This document shows, piece after piece, positions 27,413-36,730 of a stretch of DNA of 64,000 nt. The stretch comes from an uncultured Clostridia bacterium (GTDB lineage Bacteria > Bacillota > Clostridia > TANB77 > CAG-508): positions 1 through 64,000 of the forward strand of contig CAKPCL010000005.1 in the NCBI GenBank assembly GCA_934141605.1, written 5' to 3'. The position numbers were made by a program, and so were the translations under genes. The notes beneath the pieces are model-generated. The model did not search any database. It saw nothing but the letters and a program-made list of their open reading frames with translations, and had not been told where the DNA came from. The number at the start of each line of letters is the position of its first letter. Positions within the stretch are counted from its first letter, which is position 1.

Positions 27413-27473
27413 TGTCCATTTAGAACCGTCCCAAATGGACAAAATGTCCAAAAAGAACCGTCCCGTTTGGACA
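27413..27473. repeat. REP-like pair, units 5 and 6
   Basis: Units 27413-27441 and 27445-27473, 29 nt each, separated by AAA. The core reads GAACCGTCCC, so this pair is inverted relative to the other two. The second unit abuts the priA stop codon. Confidence 0.85.
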
Positions 27474-29711
27474 TTATACCATATTGTTTGGATTTACATC
27501 TATTGTAATTTTGGTATTTTTATAATTCTTTTCATATATATTTTTTAATAATGCATTTAAAGTTTCATTTGTTTTTTCATCCACATTTCCTTTTATTATA
27601 ATTCTCCATCTAATTTTGTTTTGTATTTTGTCTATTGGAGATGGCATTGGTTTAAATATCTTGAATTTTTCATTGTCTAATTTTTGTTTTAAGTTTTCAT
27701 AAGTGTAATTTGAAACTTTTTGTATTTCTTTTTCGTCTATACTACTAAATGCAATTACTATTATATCGCAAAATGGTGGATATTTCAACTGTTTTCTTAA
27801 AGCTATTTCTGTTTCATAGAATTTTTCATAATCTTGTTTTTGGGCATCTTGAATACTGAAGCTTTCTGGATTATAACTTTGTATTATTACTTTTCCTGGT
27901 AGTTTTTCTCTTCCTGCTCTTCCTGCTACTTGTGTTAGTATTTGAAATGTTCTTTCTGTTGCTCTATAATCGTCTATATTTAAAGAACTGTCTGCTGCTA
28001 TAACTCCTACTAAAGTTACTTTTGGAAAATGATGTCCTTTTACTACCATTTGAGTTCCAATTAGTATATCAATATCGTCGTTTTTAAATTTATTAAGTAT
28101 TTCTTCGTGTGAATTCTTTTTAGTAACTGTGTCTATATCCATTCTTATTGTTTTTGCATTTGGAAATTGTTTGTGTATTTCTTGTTCTAGTTTTTGTGTT
28201 CCTGTTCCAAAATATCTTATTTTATCACTTCCGCATTCTGGACATGTTTTTACTAAATTTTCTTCATATCCACAATAATGACACTTTAATTTATTTTCAT
28301 AACTATGATATGTCATGCTGATATTACAATTTTTACATTTTATAGTATATCCACAATTTCTGCACATTATAAAAGTCGAATACCCTCTTCTGTTCAAAAA
28401 TAGTATTGTTTGAAGTTTATTATCCAAATTCTGTTCTATTGCTTTGTATAGTTCATTGCTTAACATTGATTTATTCCCATTTGCAAGTTCTTGTTTTAAG
28501 TCTATTATTTCTACTTTTGGTAAGTTTGAATTATTTGCTCTTTTTGTCAATTTTAAAAGTGTTATTTTTTTTATATCTTTTGCATTGTAAAATGTTGTTA
28601 AATCAGGTGTTGCACTTCCTAGTAAAAGCGGTATTTTTCTCTCTATTGCTATTTTTTGTGCAACTTCTTTTGCATTGTATTTTGGAGTTGCCTCTGATTT
28701 ATATGAACTATCGTGTTCTTCATCTATTATGATTATTCCTAAATTTGGAGCTGGTGCAAATATTGCAGACCTTGCTCCGATTACGATTTTTGCTTTTCCT
28801 TCTTGTATCCTTTTCCACTCATCATGTCTTTCTCCTATTGATAACTTACTATGTAAAACCGCAATTTTTTCTTTTCCGAATCTTGATATAAATCTATCTA
28901 GCATTTGTGGTGTTAATGAAATTTCTGGAACTAATACAATTGCTGTTTTGTCTTCTTTTATGACTTTATTTATTAATTGCAAGTATACTTCTGTTTTTCC
29001 TGAACCTGTTACACCATATAGTAGAAATTGTTGATATCTATTATTATCAATTGCATTTGATACTTTAGTAAACGCATTTTGTTGTTCATCTGTCAATTTT
29101 AAATTTTGTGTATTTTCTATGTTTTTTCTATCTAATGGATTTCTTTCTATCTTTGTTTCAAGTAATTCTAAATAGTTATTCTTAATAAGAGTATTTACTA
29201 TTCCTCTTGAGCAGTCTGTAAAAGCTTCTATTTCTGGTATAGTACACCCTTCATTATCTTTAACAAAATTTAGTATTTTGATTTGTTTATCTGATTTTAT
29301 TTTTCCATTTTTTATTTCAAAACTAATTTCATCAAAATCTTTTTTAAAGTAAATAACATTTATCTTCTTGTCTTGAATTCTTTTATTTACATCTTTTGTT
29401 CTAGTTCCTGGTGTTTGCATTAGTTTAATACATTCTGATACATTACAAAAATATTTATTTGCCAACCAGTTTGCAAGTTCTATCTGTTTATCTGTTAAAC
29501 CTGTTTCTACTTTTGCTATATCTTTGATTTCAAAATTAGATGATGGTTTTATGCTTACAACATGTGCTTCTTCTAAGTTTTTAAATCTACCAAATGGTAC
29601 CAAAACTTTGCTTCCTACAAATACCATTTCTTCTAGTTCTTTTGGTATGTTGTAGTCGAAGGTTCTATTTAATTTTTTTGCTGTACTATTTATTATTACT
29701 TCTGCTACCAT
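27474..29711 (-). CDS. priA: Primosomal replication restart helicase PriA
   Basis: 3'-5' DNA helicase that reloads the replisome at collapsed forks. N-terminal DNA-binding domain, Walker A in LYGVTGSGKTEVYLQLI, DEEH box in IIDEEHDSSYK, zinc-binding cysteines (CRNCGYTIKCKNCN, CHYCGYEENLVKTCPECGSD) and the helicase C domain with GTQMVVKGHHFPKVTLVGVI and QVAGRAGREKLPGKVIIQ. The ATG at 29711 is preferred, with AAGGAG eight bases upstream; a GTG three codons earlier falls in that site. First gene of priA-def-fmt. Confidence 0.98.
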   Translation of the reverse strand: MVAEVIINSTAKKLNRTFDYNIPKELEEMVFVGSKVLVPFGRFKNLEEAHVVSIKPSSNFEIKDIAKVETGLTDKQIELANWLANKYFCNVSECIKLMQTPGTRTKDVNKRIQDKKINVIYFKKDFDEISFEIKNGKIKSDKQIKILNFVKDNEGCTIPEIEAFTDCSRGIVNTLIKNNYLELLETKIERNPLDRKNIENTQNLKLTDEQQNAFTKVSNAIDNNRYQQFLLYGVTGSGKTEVYLQLINKVIKEDKTAIVLVPEISLTPQMLDRFISRFGKEKIAVLHSKLSIGERHDEWKRIQEGKAKIVIGARSAIFAPAPNLGIIIIDEEHDSSYKSEATPKYNAKEVAQKIAIERKIPLLLGSATPDLTTFYNAKDIKKITLLKLTKRANNSNLPKVEIIDLKQELANGNKSMLSNELYKAIEQNLDNKLQTILFLNRRGYSTFIMCRNCGYTIKCKNCNISMTYHSYENKLKCHYCGYEENLVKTCPECGSDKIRYFGTGTQKLEQEIHKQFPNAKTIRMDIDTVTKKNSHEEILNKFKNDDIDILIGTQMVVKGHHFPKVTLVGVIAADSSLNIDDYRATERTFQILTQVAGRAGREKLPGKVIIQSYNPESFSIQDAQKQDYEKFYETEIALRKQLKYPPFCDIIVIAFSSIDEKEIQKVSNYTYENLKQKLDNEKFKIFKPMPSPIDKIQNKIRWRIIIKGNVDEKTNETLNALLKNIYEKNYKNTKITIDVNPNNMV

Positions 29712-29925
29712 TTTGTTCACTCCTTGTTTCTATTGGATATTTTACTATATTTCTTTGTTCAAATCAATAAAATATTTTTAAAATGTCAACATTTTTGTGA
29801 TAGTTCATTGTAATTGTTTTAAATGCTGATATATTAATATTTAATTTTTTATAAACTGTAACAGTTTTTATTGTTTTATGCTATAATATTTGATATGTCG
29901 TAATAAAATGAAATAGGTGAATATT

Positions 29926-30789
29926 ATGTATGAAGAAAGATTTAAATTAACTAAAAAAGTTGGTGTTTTAGGAATTATAGGTAATGTTTTTTTGTTGGTT
30001 ATAAAAGCTATTGTTGGTTTTATTTTTAAAAGTCAATCAATGATTGCAGATAGTTTTAACAGTGCTGGTGACATTTTTGCATCTCTTATGACTTTTATTG
30101 GAAATAAAATTGCTAGTGTTCCAAATGATGAAGACCATAATTTTGGTCACGGAAAAGCTGAATATATATTTTCAATGTTTATTGGGCTTTCTATGATTTT
30201 AGTTGCTGCTAAATTATTTTACGATTCTATAAGTGCATTGATTTTGGGAAGTAAATTGGAGTTTTCTTGGCTTTTAGTTTTTGTTTGTATTATAACTATT
30301 ATTGTTAAACTTTTTTTATTTTTATATACTAAAAAGGCTTTTAAGACTCATAATAATATTTTACTAGAGTCTAATATGAAGGACCATAGAAATGATTGTA
30401 TTGTAACTTCTTTTACTTTGATTTCTATTTTACTTACTTTATTTGGTGTTTATTGGGTTGATGGCGTTGTTGGTATTGGTATTTCTATTTGGATTGGATA
30501 TACTGGTATTTCAATTTTTTTGGAGAGTTATAATGTTTTAATGGATATTTCTGTTGATGAAAAAACTAAGGATTTCATTTTGGATATTATTAATAGTTAT
30601 AAAGATGTTAAAAAAATTGATAGTATTTCTTCTGCTCCTGTTGGTAGTCAATATATAATTTTTATTACTGTTTGTTTAGATGGTAATTTGAGTACTTTTG
30701 AGAGTCATGGCTTGGCTAATAGTATTGAGGAGTCTGTTTCTAAGTTGGATAATGTTTATAAGACTATTGTTCATGTTGAGCCTATTTAA
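29926..30789 (+). CDS. Cation diffusion facilitator (CDF) transporter
   Basis: Integral membrane metal/proton antiporter of the CDF family, likely exporting zinc, manganese or iron. Six helices; metal-site motifs SMIADSFNSAGDIFASL (helix 2, D..D), EDHNFGHGKAEYIFS (cytoplasmic loop) and ESNMKDHRNDCIVTSF (helix 5 HxxxD). The C-terminal cytoplasmic domain includes SSAPVGSQYIIFITVCLDG and a final IVHVEP. The ATG at 29926 has AGGTG six bases upstream; a GTG at 29917 is the alternative. The gene stands alone on the plus strand and ends at a strong terminator. Confidence 0.94.
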   Translation: MYEERFKLTKKVGVLGIIGNVFLLVIKAIVGFIFKSQSMIADSFNSAGDIFASLMTFIGNKIASVPNDEDHNFGHGKAEYIFSMFIGLSMILVAAKLFYDSISALILGSKLEFSWLLVFVCIITIIVKLFLFLYTKKAFKTHNNILLESNMKDHRNDCIVTSFTLISILLTLFGVYWVDGVVGIGISIWIGYTGISIFLESYNVLMDISVDEKTKDFILDIINSYKDVKKIDSISSAPVGSQYIIFITVCLDGNLSTFESHGLANSIEESVSKLDNVYKTIVHVEPI

Positions 30790-30804
30790 TTTAATTAATT
30801 TAAA

Positions 30805-30834
30805 AAATAAAGTGCAATTTCCGCACTTTATTTT
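30805..30834. terminator. Bidirectional terminator
   Basis: AAATAAAGTGC/GCACTTTATTT with a 7-base loop and flanking A/T runs, between the CDF gene (plus) and the pilin-leader protein gene (minus). Confidence 0.8.
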
Positions 30835-30893
30835 ACTTCTATTGCACCTTAAATATTTTAAAATTTACACACTAATTTTAATAAGTTCGTCTT

Positions 30894-31050
30894 CTAATTA
30901 TTTTTAATTAACACAACACGGAAGCCATTAAGATTGTCCGGAACACCGTTAGTATTATTGAACACAAACTCACCTGCATAAGAACCTACCCAAAAAGAAC
31001 CACCGCGTTCAAAGAACGGAGCATCAGTACGAGCGTAAACAGAATAATCT
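30894..31050 (-). other. Candidate DGR variable region at the 3' end of the pilin-leader gene
   Basis: The last ~50 codons use CGC, CGT, CCG, GGC and GAC far more than the surrounding AT-rich gene and encode RGGSFWVGSYAGEF, then NNTNGVPDNLNGFRVVL. In DGR targets this stretch is rewritten from a template repeat at adenines. No reverse transcriptase or template copy is present in the window, so a donor would have to be elsewhere in the genome. Confidence 0.5.
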
Positions 31051-33071
31051 TCGTTCCATGATGTTGAATTATCACCTGTTAATGAAGTCTCTAATATTGC
31101 ATCTCCAAACCCATATGTTATTGATTTTAAATCCTTATAAACATTATAATTATTTTCCCTACTATCACTTGTAGAATTATATGGATATACTGTTGCCCAT
31201 TTTGTACTTTCTGTTTTGTATCCATTTGCATTTGCTGTTAATAATGATGCAAATGATTTTCCATGAGTTGCTATATTTCCGTGTCCATTTGATATATATG
31301 ATGCTGTTCTTTCCCATACACAACCATTTAAATCAAATACTCCTGTTTTATTATTTGTACTACTTGCTGAAACTCCATTTGCTGTTCCTCCTGCATATCC
31401 TGTTACTGCGTAGATTTGTTTTGTGCTTTTATTTAAATTTTTGCTATTTAATGTTACCTCTGTTCTATTTCTTCCATATGAACTTTGTGTTAAGTATGCA
31501 ACTGCTCCCCACTCACTATTTTTCATTTGGTGTGAGTCAGTTTGATTTGAACTTAAACCATAGAAGCTACTTGCACTTGCTATTTCTTTTGAAATTGTAT
31601 AACTATCTCCTGTATTTATTACATTATAAGCATATGTTAATGGCTTAAATACTGGATATGACAATTTTTGAGTTGCATAATCTGTTGAAGTTAATGTTTG
31701 TCCAAGTGCATTTGTTGTATAATTTTCATTATATGAACTATATTTACTATCTGAATATTTTACATTTGCTAAATTTATTGTTGGTTCTGTTACTGTTCCA
31801 TCACTTGCTACTGTCTGTGTACATTCTTGGAAACCTGCCGCATATTTTGCAACCCAAAATCCCGGTATTTCTGAATCCCACTCACCGTTCATAAAATTAT
31901 TTGCTGTTCCATTTGTAAAGCTTGGATGCACAACATAATCTGTCATTGCATTATTTGTTACTGTAGGATATTTAGTAGAAATTTCTTTTCCTGTGCTATC
32001 ATAATTTGTTCTTCCTTGCAAAAATTTTATATTTATATTTCCTGATATACCCGTTCCACCTTTATTACAATTACTTGTTATTTGGTAAGCATATCTTGGT
32101 ATCCATACAAACATACTGCCTAAATCTTTATCTGTGACAACCGTTCCAACAGCTGTTGTTGTATCATATTTTCCATCACATAACATTATATTAGCCCAAA
32201 GTCTTTTTTCAGTAGCATAGTCATACCATTCCGCATCATCTTTACTACATATAACCCAATTTGTACCATTATACTTTATTGGTATCATACCATCATTAAT
32301 TTGAGGGGCATTTACTCCTTTTGATAAATCAAATTCAGATGTAGAAATTGTTTTTTCTCCTAAGTCAACCTCACTACCATGTATAACTTTTATTGTATAT
32401 ATTCCTTCGTCTTTTAAATAAAAAGTTAAATTATCACTTGTCTGCCAATATGAATCTCTATCTAATTTATATTTTACTTGCCATTTATCTACATACCCAT
32501 TATATTGTATATTTGATATTTGAATTTTACTTCTATTATCTTCTTTTGTTACAGTTACATCAAAACTTCCGCTATTTTCATTTTTATTGTTATAGCGAAC
32601 ATTATAAACTTCACCTTCAATTTGGTCTATCATATAATATGTAGTTCCATTATATTTAAATCCTTCTGGAAAAATAACATAAGCATATTCAACATTTATT
32701 AAATATTCTCTTTCAATACTGTCTAAATTTAATTCTGTATTTATATTATTTTTACTTACATATCTAAATCCATTTTGAATATTTGCTTTTTCCGTTTCTG
32801 TTTTCCCATTATAAATAATGTTTGCTATTTCTGTTGTTTCTAACTTATTTTTTTGATTTTCACTTATTGCTTGTCCTATATCAGTTTTATTTTCTTGGTT
32901 TAATTCATTAACTTTACTTTGCATTACTTTTAGTTCATTTGTAAATTGAGTAAATTTTATTGATTGTAGTGTTGAATTTCCTGCGGTGTATCCTATTCCT
33001 GATAAAATTAATAATAATATTATTGTTATTATTAGTGCTACTAGTGTTATACCATTTTCTTTTGTTTTCAT
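30894..33071 (-). CDS. Pilin-leader secreted protein with C-type-lectin-like (FGE/DGR-type) end
   Basis: A 725-residue protein. The N-terminus KENGITLVALIITIILLLIL is a type IV prepilin-like leader and helix common in secreted proteins of gut Clostridia; the usual Glu5 is absent. A middle region of about 200 residues is Asn/Tyr/Lys-rich. From about residue 260 to the end it resembles the formylglycine-generating-enzyme/C-type-lectin fold: WNYATEKRLWANIM-type segments, MFVWIPRYAYQI, FWVAKYAAGF and a final RGGSFWVGSYAGEF...NGFRVVL. That terminal motif is the one used as the variable region in diversity-generating retroelement target proteins. GGAGG supports the start. The ligand is unknown; surface adhesion is a reasonable guess. 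Confidence 0.75.
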   Translation of the reverse strand: MKTKENGITLVALIITIILLLILSGIGYTAGNSTLQSIKFTQFTNELKVMQSKVNELNQENKTDIGQAISENQKNKLETTEIANIIYNGKTETEKANIQNGFRYVSKNNINTELNLDSIEREYLINVEYAYVIFPEGFKYNGTTYYMIDQIEGEVYNVRYNNKNENSGSFDVTVTKEDNRSKIQISNIQYNGYVDKWQVKYKLDRDSYWQTSDNLTFYLKDEGIYTIKVIHGSEVDLGEKTISTSEFDLSKGVNAPQINDGMIPIKYNGTNWVICSKDDAEWYDYATEKRLWANIMLCDGKYDTTTAVGTVVTDKDLGSMFVWIPRYAYQITSNCNKGGTGISGNINIKFLQGRTNYDSTGKEISTKYPTVTNNAMTDYVVHPSFTNGTANNFMNGEWDSEIPGFWVAKYAAGFQECTQTVASDGTVTEPTINLANVKYSDSKYSSYNENYTTNALGQTLTSTDYATQKLSYPVFKPLTYAYNVINTGDSYTISKEIASASSFYGLSSNQTDSHQMKNSEWGAVAYLTQSSYGRNRTEVTLNSKNLNKSTKQIYAVTGYAGGTANGVSASSTNNKTGVFDLNGCVWERTASYISNGHGNIATHGKSFASLLTANANGYKTESTKWATVYPYNSTSDSRENNYNVYKDLKSITYGFGDAILETSLTGDNSTSWNEDYSVYARTDAPFFERGGSFWVGSYAGEFVFNNTNGVPDNLNGFRVVLIKNN

Positions 33072-33156
33072 TTTTTCCTCCTAAACAAGAAGTTTTATTT
33101 TGCTAGTTTTATTATAACAGATTATTTGTTTTTGATAAATAGTTTTTGAAAACTTT

Positions 33157-34728
33157 TATTTTATTATTTTCCAATATCCTTTTCTGTCTGATCCAATTCT
33201 TTTAATTTTGCTTTTTTCTTTTAGGCTAGCTAGCAAGATTGAAATAGTTCTTCTTGATACTTTTAATTTATTTGAAAGTTCAGCTTGAGTTATATTAGAA
33301 TTTATTTTTAATATTTCTAATATTTTTATTTCATTATCTGTGCAGTTTTCTATGCAATTATCTATGCAATTATCTGTGCAATTTTCTGTGCAATTTTCTG
33401 TGCAATTTTCTGTGCAATTTTCTGTGCAATTTTCTGTATAACAGTCCTCTGTGCAGTTTTCTGTGCAGTTTTCTGTGCAGTTCTGTCCGTTTTAAATCTT
33501 TTCTAAAAGTAACTTTAAATGTTCCTCTTAAATTTTCAAATTCTGGCTCTGGCAAATTCATTTTTTTCATTTCTTCTCTCATTGTAGCAATACCAGTATG
33601 TCTATTTTCAACAATATCTGTAGTTTCTTCTAATAATCTAATAATAGTATTGTTTCTGACCTCAAGCATATTATCAGAACCTAAATTTTCTAAACGATTA
33701 TTACCATATAAACCACCAGGATTTAGAATTTCAATTCTATCATCAAATATTCTTAAATAAATATAAGCACCATCTGTATTTATACTATAATCTCTATGTA
33801 TAAGAGCATTTGCAATAGCTTCTCTTAATGCCTTCATAGGATAATGAGGTACATCAGTTCTTTTCCCATTATCATCAATTATTACCATTGTTCCAATATT
33901 TCTTCTTACAAATGCCAAAGATTTATCTAACATTTCTTCAACAGTTCCTTCTACTCTTTCATTGTCATCAAATCTCTGACTTAATTTTCCAACATCTCCA
34001 AGTTTTCTTCCTGGGACAACTACGCAGGCGATAAATAGTTGTGGCAAATATCCTTGTGGATATTCTCCAAATACCATCATTCCTGCTAATGTAGGATGTA
34101 TTTCTACATTACTTTTTTCTATAATGCCATTTAACTTTAATATTTTTTCATCTGAAAATTTTGAAAGATTAGGTTTTTTTCTTTTAATTTCTTCAATATA
34201 CAACTGAATCTTTTCTTGATTTAAGTCTTCGTATTCTGCTCTTTTTATTGGTCTCAAATCTTCTTCAATTCCATCAGTATAGCTTTGTAAACTATATATT
34301 TCATAATCAGTCATATGCTCATCTGAATCACCAATTCTAATATATGAACCTTTATTTATTCCAACACTTTTATAATAGCAGGGTTTCTTTTTTTGTGGTA
34401 ATTCATTTATTTTTACAGCTAATAATTTTTTGTTATTATATGTAACAGCTAAAAATTCTGGTCTAATTTTAGGTTCAAGAGAAGTAGTACATAATGATGT
34501 AATTTGTTTTTGCAAATCATTTACATCATATACATCTTGTTCTACAAAATTATTATGTTCATTTATTCCAAATATTATAATTCCTCCATGTTTATTAGCA
34601 AAACTAGATATTGTGTCATAGCATTTTTGTGGATAACCTTTTTCTGCTGTTTTTGCTTCTATATTGTCAGTTTCTGTTTGATATTTTTGCATATATTTTA
34701 TTGCTTCTATAACTTCTTTTTCTTTCAT
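33157..34728 (-). pseudogene. AlbA_2/HATPase_c_4 transcriptional regulator, C-terminal winged helix out of frame
   Basis: Residues 1 to about 415 are a normal AlbA_2 domain (ETDNIEAKTAEKGYPQKCYD, then SSFANKHGGIIIFGINEH) followed by the RecG-like HATPase_c_4 region (MKALREAIANALIHRDYSIN, RIEILNPGGLYGNN). After KRTE the frame enters a 12-nt tandem repeat read as KLHR and stops at 33370. Read one base shifted, the same repeat gives ENCT units and continues into a winged helix (NEIKILEILKINSNITQAEL, then SRRTISILLASLKEKS) ending at 33157. Relatives have such TEN(V/C)T-like linkers before the winged helix, so the shifted frame is probably the original. The first repeat unit lacks two A residues compared with its neighbours, which explains the shift. 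Either a phase-variable regulator or a recent loss of function. Confidence 0.8.
33341..33486 (-). repeat. 12-nt tandem repeat in the AlbA/HATPase gene
   Basis: About twelve copies of a 12-nt unit, minus strand GAAAATTGCACA or GAAAACTGCACA, with a few variants (GATAATTGCATA and one GAGGACTGTTATACA unit). Copy-number changes keep the frame; changes in the A runs do not. Confidence 0.85.
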
Positions 34729-34840
34729 TTAAATCCTCCTTTACTTTTCGATTTTTATATCTATTAAATTCATCATTCTTGCTTATTAAACATAAAAAAA
34801 TAAATCTGCAAATATTCTTTATTTACAGACTTTTAATGTG

Positions 34841-34915
34841 TGGCTGGGGTACTGTGATTCGAACACAGGAATGTCGGAGTCAGAGTCCGATGCCTTACCG
34901 CTTGGCGATACCCCA
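34841..34915 (-). tRNA. tRNA-Gln(CUG)
   Basis: Complete cloverleaf on the minus strand: acceptor TGGGGTA/TACCCCA, D arm CGCCAAGCGGTAAGGC, anticodon loop CTCTGAC (anticodon CTG), T arm with TTCGAAT, and encoded CCA. The anticodon stem pairs GGA(C)T with CTCC imperfectly but adequately. It follows the TasA-like gene cluster. Confidence 0.92.
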
Positions 34916-34995
34916 ATATAAAATTAAATTTATACTACCACATTTTTTAACATTTGTCCATAACCATACAACTAAAATTTCAAATAAAAATCAAA

Positions 34996-35565
34996 TTAAT
35001 TCAATCCAAACACAGCCTCATCTATAAGAAACTCATTACTATCACCACTAACTATAGGAATAGAATTATCAACAACAATATCTGTCGCTATTTCAGTAGC
35101 AATACTTTTCAAACCTCCATTATCAACAGCCAATCCATCAGTAAAAACAAGTTTTAAATTTCCATCAACCTCTAAATTACTCAATTGAATATCAAATATT
35201 TTATAATCAGCTTTGTCTTGGACTTGTCCAAATTCAATATTTGCATTATCAACAAATTGACCATTAATCTTTATTTTAATATGATTTGAATCTAAAAAAA
35301 CTTCATTCAAGTTTTTTTCTACTATTTTAATTTTAGCAACTATTTTATGTGTTTTATTTGCAAAATTCTTATATTCTAAATCAGTATTTTGAATACTAAC
35401 TAATTCTATTTTAGGCTGTGTTCTATCAATATTAAGTTCTGCGACACAAATTTCCTCTTGAAATACATATTTAGCATATATATTCGTAAAGCTAAAAGCT
35501 ATAAACATAAATATCTCAATTACTAAAAGTGTCCTAAAAAATCCTTTTTTTGCTTTCGCCATCAT
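34996..35565 (-). CDS. Secreted protein of the TasA-like cluster, member D
   Basis: A 189-residue secreted protein: signal peptide (RTLLVIEIFMFIAFSFTN) ending in IYAKY, the same AKY signature that ends the leaders of the other cluster members, followed by a beta-rich domain of about 150 residues. It is the most divergent of the four and could be a cap or accessory protein. It starts one base after the end of member C; two adjacent ATG codons are possible, and GAGGTG fits the second slightly better. Function unknown. Confidence 0.6.
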   Translation of the reverse strand: MMAKAKKGFFRTLLVIEIFMFIAFSFTNIYAKYVFQEEICVAELNIDRTQPKIELVSIQNTDLEYKNFANKTHKIVAKIKIVEKNLNEVFLDSNHIKIKINGQFVDNANIEFGQVQDKADYKIFDIQLSNLEVDGNLKLVFTDGLAVDNGGLKSIATEIATDIVVDNSIPIVSGDSNEFLIDEAVFGLN

Positions 35566-35566
35566 C

Positions 35567-36154
35567 TTACACCTCTTCTCCCAAAACTAATATCTCAAAT
35601 TTGTATTTTTCTATATTTTTTCCATCTATAGTATCTTGAATATCCACTTGTTCCTCTTGATTTTCTCCCTCATATGGCCAATACCATAATACTGTTATAC
35701 TTACCTTTTGATTTTTTAAAATAATTCCTTTTAAGTTCTCAGATAATTCTTCTAATTCACTTGCTTTTGTAATCTTTTCTCCATTTGTTAATGCCATAAA
35801 TTTTAAATTTTGTGGTTTTGCACTTGTACTACTAAATTTTACTTGATATTGTAAATCTCTAGTTGAATTTAAAACAATATTAAATTTTCCATTTGTCCCA
35901 GGTGCTACTTTTTTATAAAAATTTTTGTTTATTGTATCTGATAAATTTACTGTTTTTAAACCTTTATTTAAATAATTTACTTTAAAGCTATATTCCTCTT
36001 CTGCCGTTTTGCTTTGGCTCTGAAATAATTTAAGAAATAAAAAATCATCACTTTGAGTTTTATTTGAAATTTGTTTGAAACAAAATATAATTATGAATAA
36101 ATTTATTAATATAATAATCAAGATGAGTTTAATAATTTTTGTTTTATTTTTCAT
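35567..36154 (-). CDS. TasA/camelysin-like secreted protein, member C
   Basis: An N-terminal hydrophobic segment (residues about 7-27) precedes an extracellular beta-rich domain. VAPGTNGKFNIVLNSTRDLQ and KPQNLKFMALTNGEKIT match member A (IAPGTSGKFQIKLDATGSD, KPSNLKFKFNGETYK), and both have a W-x-WPYE motif (WYWPYEGEN, WEWPYETG) and end ...YKFEILVLGEEV or ...YTFDVIVTGTQI. The pattern resembles TasA/CalY fibre proteins of biofilm matrices, though I cannot prove the family. AAGGTGATG supports the start. Confidence 0.55.
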   Translation of the reverse strand: MKNKTKIIKLILIIILINLFIIIFCFKQISNKTQSDDFLFLKLFQSQSKTAEEEYSFKVNYLNKGLKTVNLSDTINKNFYKKVAPGTNGKFNIVLNSTRDLQYQVKFSSTSAKPQNLKFMALTNGEKITKASELEELSENLKGIILKNQKVSITVLWYWPYEGENQEEQVDIQDTIDGKNIEKYKFEILVLGEEV

Positions 36155-36163
36155 TACATCACC

Positions 36164-36670
36164 TTATGCCTTTTCTTGCTCTGTATGAATTCTAATTTGA
36201 ATTTTTTCCATTATATCTTCAAATGTACTAGATTTATTTTTATCGTACATTACTTTTATTTTATATTCTCTTTCTTCTTTTTGATTTTTAGATATTTCCA
36301 TATATTCTGTTTTTTTTTCGTTTAAATTTATTCTATTTTCACCCTGATATAGTTCTATTATTACTGAATCGTCAGCATTTGATAATATTTCAATATAATA
36401 TTTTAAATCAACTTCTGATAATTTATCTTGTTCATTATAATTTTTTACTTTAAATGTATATTCCCCATAATTTTGAGTTTCTGTTATATCTAAAGTTGGG
36501 TCACTTTCAATTGTTAAAATTGGTTCTGCTATTTGTGCTTTTCCTTTTATTATAACTTCCTCTACCATTTTTGCCATGCTATATTCACACATTATTAATA
36601 AAACAAATATAAAAACTATTATAGCTGTTGTTATAAATTTATTAATTTTGTTCTTTTTCTTTTTGTTCAA
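36164..36670 (-). CDS. Secreted protein of the TasA-like cluster, member B
   Basis: A Lys/Asn-rich start, one membrane segment (FITTAIIVFIFVLLIMCEYS) ending in MAKM, and a beta-rich Glu/Lys-rich domain. Probably secreted and part of the same surface structure as its neighbours. I place the start at a TTG at 36670, which has GGAAGG at the right distance; an ATG at 36715 is in frame but poorly supported. It ends ten bases before member C. Confidence 0.5.
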   Translation of the reverse strand: MNKKKKNKINKFITTAIIVFIFVLLIMCEYSMAKMVEEVIIKGKAQIAEPILTIESDPTLDITETQNYGEYTFKVKNYNEQDKLSEVDLKYYIEILSNADDSVIIELYQGENRINLNEKKTEYMEISKNQKEEREYKIKVMYDKNKSSTFEDIMEKIQIRIHTEQEKA

Positions 36671-36730
36671 TTTTTTTCCTTCCTTTTCATTTTTTATATA
36701 AATACACATTTTCATATTTTTTATGTTTTA

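Noticed and set aside
31181..31894. Leu/His-rich plus-strand frames opposite the pilin-leader protein
   Set aside because: AT-rich antisense shadows without ribosome binding sites or any family resemblance.
33341..33486. Possible CRISPR array because of the regular repeats
   Set aside because: The unit is 12 nt without unique spacers and lies in a coding frame; it is a tandem repeat. No cas genes are present.
34779..35027. Plus-strand frame containing WGTVIRTQECRSQ
   Set aside because: It is the reverse complement of tRNA-Gln and its flanks.
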